The position numbers and the translations under genes were made by a program. DNA of 64,000 nucleotides from Tritrichomonas musculus (taxonomy: Eukaryota > Parabasalia > Tritrichomonadida > Tritrichomonadidae). Numbering within the stretch: position 1 is the first letter of the stretch; each line of letters opens with the position of its first letter. The notes beneath the pieces are model-generated. The model was not told the origin of the DNA and did no database searches. It saw nothing but the letters and a program-made list of their open reading frames with translations. The DNA is taken from positions 620,001 through 684,000 of the forward strand of contig JAPFFF010000057.1 of assembly GCA_039105265.1 (NCBI GenBank). The letters are read 5' to 3'. This document shows, in pieces, positions 33,003-44,999 of this stretch.

Positions 33003-36000
33003 ATGATTCCGGGATATCAAGACTTTAAAAGTCTTTCAGATAATCAAAACATTAAAATGCTGAATCCAAAATTTAATAATTCTATTAAAAGGATTCATTT
33101 TCTTCAGATTAATAATATTTTGGATTTAACAAGAGAAATTCAATACAAAATTAAGAAAGTAAATTTTATAATAGTCGATAATTTCAAAATTTCCTCATGC
33201 GAATATTTTGTTTTTTGCTTTGCAGATCAGTTAATCATATTAAATTCGGAAAATCGATTACTTCTCAAGAGTTTCTTTGAATTTGATCTCAATGAAGAAA
33301 AATTCTTCTTTTTATCAGAGTCTCGCCAACTATTTCTAAGTATATTTCACTTCAAAAATGGGATAAAAAATAGCACTAAAAATCTTCTTTCTGAAATTCA
33401 GAATTTTATTGGACAATTCATTTTGTCTAAGGAACAAAGCTATTTAAATCAATTTTGGACATTAGTTGAGAAATGTTTATCAGGATATTTAATCATGAAA
33501 AGCTATTTTAAATCCAAAAAAGATCGACTGAATGATTTCCGTTCAAACATCGAAAATTTTCTTTTATTTGAAGATAAAAAGTTTGAATTTGAAGAGTTCA
33601 TATCTCTTAGAGCAATTGGTTCTGGTACTGACACGACAATTTACTTATATTACCACATTGAACAGGAAAAGTTGTTTGCAGTGAAAATGCAAAAGTATCG
33701 AGATGAAAAATTAATCAGCCGAGAAATTCACAATTACAGAAACATCATTCACCCTCTTTTCCCGAGGCTGTATGGTGTGATTGAGCGAAAAGGAGACACT
33801 TTTCTTGTTCTTGAATATATCTATGGCCAAACATTATCAAAAATTCGTGATTTCAAATTGAATATAAAGACCAAAATAATGATTCTTTTTGAATTATTGT
33901 ATTCATTTGAAATTTTGCACAAAAGAAAGTTCATTTATCGTGACTTGAAGCCGAACAATGTTATTTTAGGGGTGAATAATCACATATGTTTGATTGACTT
34001 TGATAGGATGATCAATGAAAATGATTGCAATTCAATTTTTACAAGAGATATAAATGCTTTTTTCCAGCCACCAGAATTTGACTATGAAGACACAATTCTT
34101 ACAACAAAAAGTGACATTTATTCAATTGGGAAAATGATCTATTACATATTATTTGAAGAAATTCCAAAAGATTTGTTTAATGAATCATATAAACAGATAT
34201 ATTTCGAGATATTCAATGTATATGAAAAATGCACATGTGAGAAACCAAGTGAAAGGATTGGAATTTCAATATTAATCAGCGAATTTAAAAAAATTATTTC
34301 AAGAGTACAAAAATCAAACACTCTGTTCCATGAATGCAGTGATGTTGAAAGCATTAAAAAAGAAATTGAAGTATATACTTCGTATTTGGAACAAATAAAC
34401 AATATTCTTTCTTTGTTTTTATTTAATGATATAGTACAGTCCGATAAACATAATAATTTAGGATACATTTTTAGTGAGGGAAAATTTGTTAAAAGAGATA
34501 TTGATAAAGCAATTTATCATTTTACTATTGCTGCAAATAATAATCATTTGATTTCACAATATAATCTTGGTAACCTTTATTTCGAAGGCAAATTTGTTAA
34601 AAAAGACATTAATAAAGCAATTTATTACTTTACACTTGCAGCAAATCAGAATCATTTAATTTCACAGTATAAAATCGCTAATCTTTATTTAGAAGGAAAA
34701 TTTGTTAAAAGAGACATTAATAAAGCAATTTATTATTTTACTCTTGCAGCAAATCAAAATGATTCAAATTCACAAAATATTTTAGGACTCATTTATTATT
34801 ATGGAAAGTATGTAGATTGCGATATTGACAAATCTATTCATTATCTTTCTCTTGCTGCAAAAAATAAAAATTTAGCTTCATTAAATAGTCTAGGCGTTAT
34901 TTACCTCAATGGAAAGCATTTTAAACAAGATATAGATAAAGCCATTCATTATTTTTCACTTGCAGCAAATCAGAATTATGCACAAGCACAATATAATCTA
35001 GGAAAAGTTTATTCTGAAGGCAAATACATCAATATTAACATAGAAAAAGCAATTCATTATTATACTTTGGCAGTAAATCAGAAATATGCACAAGCACAAT
35101 ATGATCTTGGCGTTATTTATTATGAAGGGAAACATATAAATCGTAATGTTGAAAAAGCAATTTATTATTTTAAACTTGCTGCAGACCAAAACATTTTAAA
35201 TGCACAAAATAATCTTGGTGTTATTTATTTAGAAGGAATTTATGTTACTCGTGATATCAAAAAAGCTATTCATTATTTAACTTTGGCTGCAAATCAAAAT
35301 TTTGTTGAGGCACAGCATGGTCTTGGAATAATTTTTTATGATGGGAAATATGTAGAAAGAGATATTGAAAAATCAATTCATTATTTATCACTAGCAGCAA
35401 AACAAAATCACCCAATAGCTCAAAATAATCTAGGTGCCATTTATTGTGATGGCAAATATGTTCAGCGTGATATGAAAAAAGCACTTCATTATCTCACTTT
35501 GGCAGCAGAACAAAATCAAGAAACTGCTTTAAATAGCCTTGGAAAGATTTATGGCGAAGGAACATTAATTGAACGCGATGTTAAAAAATGTATTCACTAT
35601 TTCACATTAGCAGCAAACCGAAATAATGTAACATCGATGTATAATCTTGGTAATCTTTATTCTACTCGTGAAATGAATGTATTTGATATCGAAAAAGCTA
35701 TTTATTATTTCACACTCGCTGCAAAGAATAATCATGTTGATGCACAAAATCGACTTGGACTTTTATATTATCAAGGAATTGAAGTTAAGCGTGATATTAT
35801 TAAAGCAATTCATTATTTAAAACTTGCTGCAGATCAAAATAATTTAGATGCACAAAATACACTTGGTACTATTTATCATGATGGAAAATATGTTCCACGT
35901 GACATTGAAAAAGCTATTCATTATTTAACAATTCCTGCTGAGCATAAATATAGTACTGCACAAAATAACTTAGGTTTGATTTACTATGAAGGAATACATG

Positions 36001-36967
36001 TTACTCTTGATATCAAAAAGGCAATTCATTATTTTACTCTTGCAGCAAACTTGAATAATGTCAAATCACAATATAATCTTGGAGCAATATATTATGATGG
36101 AAAAAATGTTCCATTTGACATTAACAAAGCTATTTATTATTTTACTCTGGCTGCAGGTCAAAAGGATCCTGAATCCCTTTATATGCTTGCTGTGATTTAT
36201 TATGAAGGAAAATACATTAAACGTAACATTAATGAAGCTTTGAAATATTTGACTATTTCATCAGAAAAAGAAAATCGAAAGGCTCAACTATTTCTCGCCG
36301 ATTTATATTTTGAAGGGAAACATGTCAAAAAGGACATTCAAAAAGCTTGTCATTTGTATAAAGAAGTGTCATGCTTCTATAACCAATATGCAAAAAATAA
36401 TCTTGGAATTATTTACAAGAAAGGATTTGGTGTTGTTGAACAAAATTATGTTTTGTCAGCTGAATATTTCAAAGAAGCAATAAAATTAAAGCAAGACGCT
36501 CTGTCAAAGTTTAATTTAGCTAATTTAATGCTTGATGAAGCAAAAAACGCAAATGAATGCGATTATTGTTCAATAAAGAAACTGTTATTAGAATCGTTTT
36601 CTGTGGACTTTCAGCCAGCAGGAGTTTTATTTTGTTTGTTATTAATCAAACAGAATAAAATCATTAATTTACAAGTTATTCAAGATGAATTAAAAAAGTT
36701 AAATATGGAATCCAAAGCACTTTCACTAAGAATTCTTAGCATATTGTTTGATTTTAAAAACAGTGATTATTTTTTATTGAAAAAACTTATCATGATTTGA
36801 GAACAACTGATTTCGTTTATATTTACTACCAAGCTTATTCGTTAAGAGATTTAGATGAAAGGCAAGAGAATCATGCTGATTCATGTGAAGGCTATTCAAA
36901 TATTACATCTATTAATGAACATTTCTATGAAGGATTTGGATATTATTTATATCAATTAATAAAATGA
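33003..36967 (+). CDS. Protein kinase with about 19 Sel1 repeats; C-terminus in another frame
   Basis: The main frame runs 33003-36800 (1265 residues). Residues 1-190 are the family N-terminal module. The kinase domain follows, with a glycine loop (AIGSGTDTTIYLY), FAVKMQ, YRDLKPNNVIL (HRD with Tyr for His) and DFD in place of DFG, so the key Lys, catalytic Asp and Asn remain. About 19 Sel1 repeats follow, with consensus L-G-x-I-Y-Y-E-G-K-Y-V-x-R-D-I-x-K-A-I. The frame stops at 36798-36800, but a second frame carries on through TTDFVYIYYQAYSLRDL to SINEHFYEGF and a stop at 36965-36967, matching the INELFYEGF tail of the relatives. The frames join at a T6 run (36770-36775); seven T would give one protein of 1321 residues. 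Confidence 0.87.
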
Positions 36968-37484
36968 CTTATTTGTGTGAATCATATACTAGGCATGTAA
37001 ATTCGCAAGAAAAAGGCGCAAATTTGCGGATTATATAAAAACATTATTTAGATACCGTTTATAATAAAAATTAATGATAAGTTTGTAATTTTATTATTAT
37101 TATTATTCGATGAAAATAAGCCAAATGCTTGTTACTGTTTGATCACTGTAGCAAGAGAAATTGTGTCAACTTTTTGAGAGAATTAATAGATATTTTGAGA
37201 TTATTTTTTATAAAAAAAAAAAAAAAAAAAAAAAAAGAAAAAGAAAATGGATGCATCTTTTCATTTTACAAAATTTTTTAACTCTTCCTTCCTTTCAATG
37301 TAAGTCTCGGTAAAAAGTTGAAACACAACTTCTCTTGCTATCTTATTTTTTTTTTTTTTTTTTTTTTTGAATGAAAATAATGATATTTAAGAATTTACAG
37401 ATGAAATGAAATTATCTTATTCAAAAGTTGAATCCAAAATGATTTATTTTAGATTTTAATAAGATGATTAATTATCTTAGTTGC
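36968..37484. other. Spacer with homopolymers and a fold-back remnant
   Basis: An A-run at about 37211-37236 and a T-run at about 37347-37369 bracket a partial copy of the fold-back core: GCATCTTTTCATTTTACAAA, then CTTCCTTTCAATGTAAGTCT and CGGTAAAAAG. Confidence 0.6.
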
Positions 37485-38635
37485 TTAGTGTTGGTAGCGG
37501 ACTGGTCTGTTTGATGTGTTTGGTGGCGGATCTCCACCGATGAAAACAGCACTAATACAGACTGCAACGCAGAAAGTGGCGCCGTCTGTGATCGTCGTCT
37601 CTGTTGGCGAATAAACGTCTTCGTCGCTTGGGCCACTGCTGAGGCGGAGTTGGCCATAATAGTTGTATCCACAGGCGAGGACTTTGCCTCCACGCGTCTC
37701 GAAAAGTGAATGGCTACGTCCGGCGTAGGCTGCCTTGATTTCCTGACCAGAAAGTGACGAAATCTCTGTGAACGAGGGAACTTCACTTCTTCCATTCTCA
37801 AAGCCGAGTCGGCCATCACTGTTTGATCCGCGCCCAAAGACCCGGCCTGCACTGCTGACTGCCAGGCAGTGACTGTGCGAGCCAGACAGCCAGACGACTT
37901 TTTGGCCCGACAGTTCTGAAACCTCTGAAAATTTGAGGACGCGGCTTCCTGATTCGACGCCTGACGCGAAGACCCGCGAGCTCCAGCTCAGCGCAAAAAC
38001 TGAATCGTCGAGGCAGGCAACCATCGTCGCCTTCTCGCCGCCAGGAAGAGAAACAGCATCGACGCGTGACGATAGCGAATCTGCGACTGAGTAACGGTTG
38101 ATGAAGATGACTTCACCGCCAGTGCAGATCGCAGCTGCATGATAAAAGCAGGGGTGCCATCGTTTATTGCATTACCGCAGTAAGCGAGCTGCCGCCCGCT
38201 GCCACAACTTTTTGTGAGCATGTAGAGAGTGCCGAATTGAGTGCAGACAGCAGAAACCGGATTGAGCGGCCGCCCACTGCTGTCATTCACCGAAAATTCT
38301 GAGAACTGGCTGATGACTGCCTTCTCGAGCGAGCCGCTGATTCGGCCGTCGTTGTTGTGGCCAACTCCGATCAGAGAGCCAGAACGAGTGACAGAAACCG
38401 AGTGGCCGCTGCAAGCTGAGTAGGACAGAGGCGAAGACGGATTTAAATGCAAATTCTGAGGAGGATAAATGTATGAAGAACCATATTCGCTTTCACTGTT
38501 TGGGCTTTCGCCAATCTGGCCATATCTATCAAATCCGCCAACGACGATATTTTCAGCATATCGTTGAATGTGACGATAGAAACCGTTTCCTTCTCTTTTG
38601 CTTGATTCGAAAGATATCTGCGGTGACTCTTTCAT
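37485..38635 (-). CDS. RCC1-repeat protein, GC-richer than its neighbours, one frame slip
   Basis: An RCC1-type beta-propeller protein starting at ATG 38635 (MKESPQISFE). Repeat signatures are VVGGFDRYGQIGE, SLIGVGHNNDGRI, GRVFGRGSNSDGRLG and VLACGYNYYGQL. The first frame carries the N-terminal part; the second (from about 38140 down to 37485) carries the rest, including GGEVIFINRYSVADSL. They join near the A4 run at 38144-38147 on the plus strand, where one more base gives a single frame of 383 residues. RCC1 propellers serve as Ran exchange factors or as general binding scaffolds; with no flanking domain I cannot choose. The gene is clearly GC-richer than all others here. Confidence 0.8.
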
Positions 38636-38732
38636 GCTGAAGTAGAAGCACCTCTTGATTTTGTCCCAGATTTCTTATAAACTTTTTTCTTATTTTATTA
38701 GTTGAATGTACTTTTAAAAAAAAAAGTTTATA

Positions 38733-38790
38733 GTCTAGAGTAAAACCCCCCTACCAAATCTCTATATAATAGAGTTAGAATCATAATATC

Positions 38791-38821
<31 letters not shown>

Positions 38822-39042
38822 TCATTTGATAAAATAATTATTATTATTTAAAAAATGTTTATTTTATATTTAGATATTAGTATTTAAAAATGCACTCTAT
38901 TCAATTTTTTTATCAAAAAATTGAATAGAAAATGGTATGTGGGTTTTCCACCAACGTACTTTTTGCCACCATTAAAGGCCAAAAATAGGTGAATAAAAAT
39001 GGTAGGGGGGTTTTCCATTTGTAGGGGGGTTTCCCAGTAGAC
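38733..39042. mobile_element. TA-flanked MITE, about 310 bp, with C6/G6 ends
   Basis: The left end GTCTAGAGTAAAACCCCCCT matches the inverted right end GTCTACTGGGAAACCCCCCT; both are flanked by TATA. A second copy of GGTAGGGGGGTTTTCC lies just inside the right end. The interior has a TA microsatellite at about 38791-38814. No coding capacity. Confidence 0.65.
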
Positions 39043-39489
39043 TATATAATTATATAAAACCATTCAAATTTTAGATAAAACGTAAACTTTTTGATAATTT
39101 TGGAAAGAAAAAATTGAATTATTTCTTTTAAAATAAATAATAATATCTTCCAAATAATTGAATAAAACTCAAATACTTTGGATATTATATTTTAAATATA
39201 TATTTTAGTTTAAACTAATAAGATTTTAATATTATATGAAAGAATTCTGTAAGAGAATTAGAGTTACATAATTCACTAATTTCTTTGAATTTAAGAAAAT
39301 GTGCACAACTACTGATAATATTAAAATTTCCTCTTTTGATGAGCTTCAAAAGTCATCAATGAAGCATCATTATAAATTTCAAATTTTCTAATTAAATAAT
39401 TAAAAAAAAAAAATATCAAATTTAATATAATTAATGTTTATTTACACATGAAAAAAATCATTTTCAAATTCAAAAAATAAAATAGAAAA
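39043..39489. other. AT-rich spacer
   Basis: Nothing recognisable was found. Confidence 0.4.
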
Positions 39490-42400
39490 TTACTCACTTG
39501 TAAAATCTTTCTTAGTAGGAATAATAGCAGCCAACAAGATCCAAATTCCATAAATATCGTTTGGAAAAGTAGTAACATTAGCAGCAGCTGCGAATTTTAT
39601 TCCCTTATCTGTATTAGCGTATTCGCCACGATATCTAATTTCCTCCAAGATTTCGGAACGTAATTTTTCGATGTTATCTTCGTCATACACGTAAGCGACG
39701 AAGAAAGGAGTGCCGACCAATCTTATATTCTTTTTTCTTCCAGTTTTACCGAAAGTTAAACTATTGAATTCCTCTGTTAACTTTTCAGTTTCACCTTTTG
39801 CAGCGAATTCAAGAATTTCTCTCAATTTACTAGTGTAAATGTCGGCATCGTCCCATCTTGTTTTAAGGCTGTGATCGAGTTGGTCACGAAGTTGTTCAGT
39901 TACGCCTTTAATAACATCTTCTACTCTTCTTTTAATTATTTCTGTGTGCTCAATTGGAGAGTTTTGATAAACCAAGATGTTTTCCTGAGGAGAAGAAGCT
40001 TCTTCACGAGGAGTAGATTTATTAAAGAAAGGAATCCAGCAACGTGAATCATTAAATCTCCACGAAATATGAGAAATTTCTTTTTTATCTTTTTGAATGT
40101 TGAACCAAATATTTCTATCGTTAAAAACGGTTCCAATATCAAGTAAAGTTGAAGCCTTTGAAGTGAAAAGTTCAACTTCACGTCCTGATGTAGGATCAAG
40201 GATTTGTATGTCATCAGAACGGCCATTTTTCACACCAACGAAAGCACAACGTCCAAGTAAAGCATCGTGGCCAAGAATGACATAACTATCAACTTCAATG
40301 TATTTCAAAAAGTTGCACAAAAGAATGGCATGTTCGGTGATCGTTCCACACGAACGGTCAAGAACTTCCTGTGATGTAGACCAACGATTACCAACTGTTC
40401 CAGGCATCAAGCTATCTGGTGTAGTTGGAATGATTGACACGAAAGAAAGAAGAGAAGGAATCGTTCTTTCTAATGTTTTCGGAATTGTTTGAGGCACGAT
40501 AAACCGGCAAGGAAGAAGTTGTTGGGCTGGTGAATTTATCGATGATTGAGTTGTTGCAAGTGGGACAATTCTTCGGTTAATTTTCATTTCGTCAAAATGC
40601 TGGAAAATCTGCAAGGCTCTTCTTTTAACGTTTGGTGTCTCTCCGCATGGATCTGTATCGACATATTTTGGAGGAATCAAAGCTGGTCTTAATGTCATGC
40701 TCAAATTGATTCTCATTGTTCTTTGTCGACTTGAATCAATTGTGTTGTTTGTGTCATTTGTGATACTTGAGAATGCTAACGAAAACGGTGCTGTAAACAA
40801 TGAATAGTTGCCTTCAATTGAGGTGTTGACAAACAATGAACGAAGTGGAATGCTAATTGTTGAAATGAAGTTTTGTTGAACGGAATCAAACAAGTCAATT
40901 CGAACTCTTGAATCTTCAATGTCAGTGAAGTGAGGAACATTGTTCGAGCTTGCAATATGGAACTTGTGTTGAAAGCCTGAAAAGTTAGAATTCTTTGTTG
41001 TTTCTTTCTTTCCTTTATTCCTTGGACTGTTGGTTGTTGATCTTATGGTTGATGTTGGTGTGAATCCGGTCTCTTCTCTAAAGATTTTATTGATTGGATC
41101 ATAAATTTGACTCTCGACAATTTCGTCGAGAAAGTGAATGCGTGCAATGATGCCCGATGCTTCACTTGGCAATCCTGAGAAGTCATAAATTTTAAGATTG
41201 AGATAAGAGAACTCTTGCAAGTGTGTCGATGGAGTGGATTTGTTAACAGTGACACCTTTTCCTCGTCGAAATGTAAGGAAATTCCATAAAGAGGAGAAAA
41301 AGTTACCTGCTGTTGCTTTCGGCATCTCTCGAACAACGTCACTTAGCTGAAGTTTGGGACGCTGATTTGCTTGCTGCTTGTCAATGTCTCCGTAGAGCTT
41401 GTCATAAGCTTTTTGATGAATAACTTCGCATAAGTTCGATGGTGCCATTGATTCAAATTTGGTCGCTTCTTTGCCAGCATCAATTGCGAATCTGTTGTGA
41501 ATCTTCTGCTCGCCTGATTCGGCCAAGACTGATCCTATCGCTTTGACAATGTAGGGATCGTTTGGATCATGCTTGGCAACAACTTCGAGGTACTTTGGAA
41601 TGGATAAGAAACGGTTGGTAACTTCCGGTCGAAGATCATTGATTTTCCTGGAATCTGGAAGAATGGTTTGGGCTGTGTTTGTGTCGGTAACAACAAAGGC
41701 TCGGCCATTCAAATAGCCTTGGATGACGAGATCATTCTTGTTCTTTGATTCGGCTGAGAATTCATAGTCGATATAATCTTCTGGAATTCCGTTTAAGACG
41801 GGCATTGGAACAACGGCAATTTCTGAGAGTTTCTGGTCGCCATTTTCATAGATGTGAATGCGGACATCATTCGGTACTCGCATTGTAGAAGCTAAGCAAC
41901 CTGTATCAATATTGGCTACAAAATTATCATCTAGATTTGTGTCTTTGCTACGTAATTCAGTGGTTCCCATCATAAAGGCAACATAAATATTTACTTTTTT
42001 GATCTGGTTTAAACGTTTTTTGTCACTTGAGGCAATTTGATCTTCTGATGACCTTTCAATCTCATAAAGTACTGGCCTCCATAATGGCTCTCCTGGGTTC
42101 CTGAGACCTTTGTCAGTGCGGAACTGTTTGAGATCGGATATTGTTGCGTTAAAATCTGCTTCTTCATTTTTGAGATTTGATAATTCAACAATCTCTTTGG
42201 CGCGTTTGTTAATAGCTTTTTCAAATTGAATTCTTTCTTGTTCGGCTGCTTCTGGTGTGAACTTTTTGGATTGCCAACGTAAGGCGTTGGTGGTAAGATT
42301 ATATTGATTCTTATCACGAAGATCCTTTAATTCATGCCATGTAACTAAAAGTTGTTCAAGCTTCATACGAGTTGCTAATTCTTCTGTATCTCGCATTCTG

Positions 42401-43305
42401 TGGTTATTAATAATGTCTTCAAGAATCTGTTGACGTTGATTGCTATCTTGACAAACTTTTAAATCTCGGCGTAAAGCTTTAATTCTGGTAGCATAATAAT
42501 TTTCGCGTGGGTACTGAATAGCATGATAGTATTGAATGTAGATTTGATTAAGCCTTTGTGATAAAATATCTTCATCAGATGATAAATGATGAACTGTAAA
42601 CTGGATTTTGTTAACTTCAACACGAATATAACGCGCGGTAGTTGAATTTTCTAAACCCCAGACTGTGGCTGGGAGTATTTGAGATTTTTGAGAATTATAA
42701 TATGGAGGTAATATAGCTTCTTCTTTAAATGGTGGAGGAATTTGTCGTACACTTGGAGCATTATTTCTTAAATTTCCTTCTTCGTCAAAATACTGAGAGC
42801 GTTCATTTGCATTCCATTCAAGTCGAGTAGTGATCCTATCTTTATTAGTGTTCTTTATTTTGGGTTGTTTTGTAACATAAATACCATCTTGCTCTAAAAT
42901 AGAGTCGAATTGTGAATCAAATTTTTCAGATTTTTCTTTATTTTTTTTAACAACTGTTAAAAGCTTCGCTGAATCATAATCACCACCAATAAAACAAGGA
43001 GGTGCATCCGTGAGTGAATCGCGTCCTTTTTCGCTCTTTGTTTCGATTTCTCGTCGAGTGCCTGTATTATCTGAAAAATCTGAAATTTCATCTAGCCCGA
43101 ATGAGCCTTGCTTTTGGGTAATAATTTGTCGTAGGTGATCTTGAAGTTGGGATGCTTTGATTGCCTGATAGTTTTGCGTATCTGTATCAGAAATGTTGAG
43201 TGGACTGTTGAGGTTGAAGTTTGTTCCATCGTCAGGTTCGAGGTTTGTGGAATATAATGGAAGAGTATCTAATTCTCTTCTTTCTTCGGGAGATATAAAA
43301 GACAT
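39490..43305 (-). CDS. CC2D2A: CC2D2A-like ciliary transition-zone protein (MKS complex)
   Basis: 1271 residues from ATG 43305 (MSFISPEERRELDTLPL). The N-terminal half is coiled-coil rich (about 250-400). A C2 domain lies at about 690-840 (YLNLKIYDFSGLPS to VRIDLFDSVQQNFIST). The C-terminal transglutaminase-like domain typical of CC2D2A is at about 975-1075: EHAILLCNFLKYIEVDSYVI, then GVKNGRSDDIQILDPTSGRE and RNIWFNIQ. This order, coiled coil, C2 and inactive transglutaminase-like fold, is that of CC2D2A, which acts at the ciliary transition zone as part of the MKS module. A flagellate protist would be expected to keep it. The frame is intact. A 142-bp scrap of this gene lies at 30049-30190. 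Confidence 0.88.
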   Translation of the reverse strand: MSFISPEERRELDTLPLYSTNLEPDDGTNFNLNSPLNISDTDTQNYQAIKASQLQDHLRQIITQKQGSFGLDEISDFSDNTGTRREIETKSEKGRDSLTDAPPCFIGGDYDSAKLLTVVKKNKEKSEKFDSQFDSILEQDGIYVTKQPKIKNTNKDRITTRLEWNANERSQYFDEEGNLRNNAPSVRQIPPPFKEEAILPPYYNSQKSQILPATVWGLENSTTARYIRVEVNKIQFTVHHLSSDEDILSQRLNQIYIQYYHAIQYPRENYYATRIKALRRDLKVCQDSNQRQQILEDIINNHRMRDTEELATRMKLEQLLVTWHELKDLRDKNQYNLTTNALRWQSKKFTPEAAEQERIQFEKAINKRAKEIVELSNLKNEEADFNATISDLKQFRTDKGLRNPGEPLWRPVLYEIERSSEDQIASSDKKRLNQIKKVNIYVAFMMGTTELRSKDTNLDDNFVANIDTGCLASTMRVPNDVRIHIYENGDQKLSEIAVVPMPVLNGIPEDYIDYEFSAESKNKNDLVIQGYLNGRAFVVTDTNTAQTILPDSRKINDLRPEVTNRFLSIPKYLEVVAKHDPNDPYIVKAIGSVLAESGEQKIHNRFAIDAGKEATKFESMAPSNLCEVIHQKAYDKLYGDIDKQQANQRPKLQLSDVVREMPKATAGNFFSSLWNFLTFRRGKGVTVNKSTPSTHLQEFSYLNLKIYDFSGLPSEASGIIARIHFLDEIVESQIYDPINKIFREETGFTPTSTIRSTTNSPRNKGKKETTKNSNFSGFQHKFHIASSNNVPHFTDIEDSRVRIDLFDSVQQNFISTISIPLRSLFVNTSIEGNYSLFTAPFSLAFSSITNDTNNTIDSSRQRTMRINLSMTLRPALIPPKYVDTDPCGETPNVKRRALQIFQHFDEMKINRRIVPLATTQSSINSPAQQLLPCRFIVPQTIPKTLERTIPSLLSFVSIIPTTPDSLMPGTVGNRWSTSQEVLDRSCGTITEHAILLCNFLKYIEVDSYVILGHDALLGRCAFVGVKNGRSDDIQILDPTSGREVELFTSKASTLLDIGTVFNDRNIWFNIQKDKKEISHISWRFNDSRCWIPFFNKSTPREEASSPQENILVYQNSPIEHTEIIKRRVEDVIKGVTEQLRDQLDHSLKTRWDDADIYTSKLREILEFAAKGETEKLTEEFNSLTFGKTGRKKNIRLVGTPFFVAYVYDEDNIEKLRSEILEEIRYRGEYANTDKGIKFAAAANVTTFPNDIYGIWILLAAIIPTKKDFTSE

Positions 43306-43938
43306 CGATTCAAAATATTTTAATGAATAATTTTCTTTTTATTTATTAAAAAAAAAAAAACGTAAATGCATTTAAAAAGTTAGTATTATGGTATTGAATT
43401 GAATATTGAGATTATAAAAAAAAAAACGTAAATTTTTTTCAATAATGAAAATTTATATTTTATTTCAAATGTAATTTATTAAAACTTATAAAAAAGATCT
43501 ACTACTATCTAGTAATTGATGAGAAGGAATAATTCAAATTATAAATATCGCAAATTCATATTTAATTATAATTTAAATGCAAAAAATTTAATTTGTGTTT
43601 GTATTTTGATTTTATGGCATATAAATACTTATTTTATTAATAAAATTATTTTTTTAACATGAATTATGGAGAATTTATTGATATATTTGTATATATTTTA
43701 ATCCAAGACGTTTATTATTTTATAAATCTTTCAAAAATTGTTAATTAAACGTTATTCATATTGAATGAATAAATAAAGTATTGAATAAAAGTATTATGTA
43801 TTTATATATATTATAATTATTGTATTATTATTATATTTTAAATTAATACATATATAATTATTTACTTTATATAATATTTTGGAAAATTATTGCATGTATT
43901 AATTTTTATATCAAGATAATCGTAAAAAAAAAAATTAT

Positions 43939-43968
43939 AAAACACGTTATTTTGAAATAACGTGTTTT
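43939..43968. repeat. Perfect 14-bp hairpin
   Basis: AAAACACGTTATTT is followed by TG and then its exact reverse complement. It sits in a gene-free region about 640 bases upstream of the CC2D2A start. Confidence 0.7.
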
Positions 43969-44074
43969 GAGGTTAAATAAAAAAAAAAATCGTTATATAT
44001 AAAATATTATGTAAAAAACGTTTTTTTGTTGGAAACGATTTTTAAAGGTATTGTTGTAATAAAATTATATTGCT

Positions 44075-44115
44075 TTTTGCACTGGAATCTTTGACAAGTT
44101 GATTTACAAATCTGG
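44075..44115 (-). repeat. Dispersed repeat, inverted relative to about 51000
   Basis: TTTGCACTGGAATCTTTGAC followed by ATTTACAAATCTGGGACT is the reverse complement of the block at about 50998-51045. Confidence 0.65.
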
Positions 44116-44999
44116 GACTGATTGAAATTGCTTACAACATAAAAACTCTATCCTATGTAAAATCTTTGAATACTTTATAAATATTATTGATCGAGCAATT
44201 AGTCCAAAAAAGTTATTATACTGTTTAACAAAAACCAAAAATCAAGATATATATATATATATATTTAACAAAAGAAATTGTAAAAGAATAATTTTCTATT
44301 TGATATATCCATTGAGTATGAGTAATAAAATATAAAATATGTAAATAATGAAAAATAATTGCAACACAATAAGCCAAAGTATCAATAAATGTATACTTCA
44401 TGAATTCAATATTTCAAAAAGAGGTGCGAGAGCTGGTTGATTTCATTATTATTAAATTATAAAATAATATATATATATATATATATCCTTCTCTATTATG
44501 ATAGGATTTTAAATTATATTAGTCACTAGGAGTAAAAATATTGGTGTTTTAAAATTTTAATAAAATAAAAAATAAACCATTCAATTATAAAATTTTATAA
44601 ATGTTGGAGAGAAATTACATTTTCTCTCTTTTAGAACACAAATAAATATTTATATATATGTAAATTACATTGTTATTTTTATTTTATTAAAAATAATTCA
44701 ATAATAAAAAAAAATTAGATTTAATTTTTCCCAAGTTGGGAATCCCAACCAAAAAAAAAACAAAATATCAAGATAAAAAGTGATGAGCTGAACATTGACT
44801 GGAATTATTGAGATGATGACTCAAATCGTTATAATCCCAATGATGTGATACAGCTGAAAAAGATTGAAAAGTCTGATGTACAATAATAATTCTTTCTTTG
44901 GAAAGATAAGATTCAGAATAATACGATTTGAGCCATTTTTGCTATAAAATTATAGACAAAATTTTCGAAAATATCTGACCAAATATAAAATTTAAATAA

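Larger units (their letters stand above)
43306..44999. other. AT-rich intergenic DNA
   Basis: No gene is seen. It contains a perfect palindrome at 43939-43968, TA microsatellites near 44240 and 44470, and at about 44075-44115 an inverted copy of a repeat also found at about 50998-51045. Confidence 0.5.

Noticed and set aside
37472-37852. Second minus-strand frame over the RCC1 gene
   Set aside because: Shadow frame caused by the GC-rich codons; the RCC1 repeats are in the other frame.
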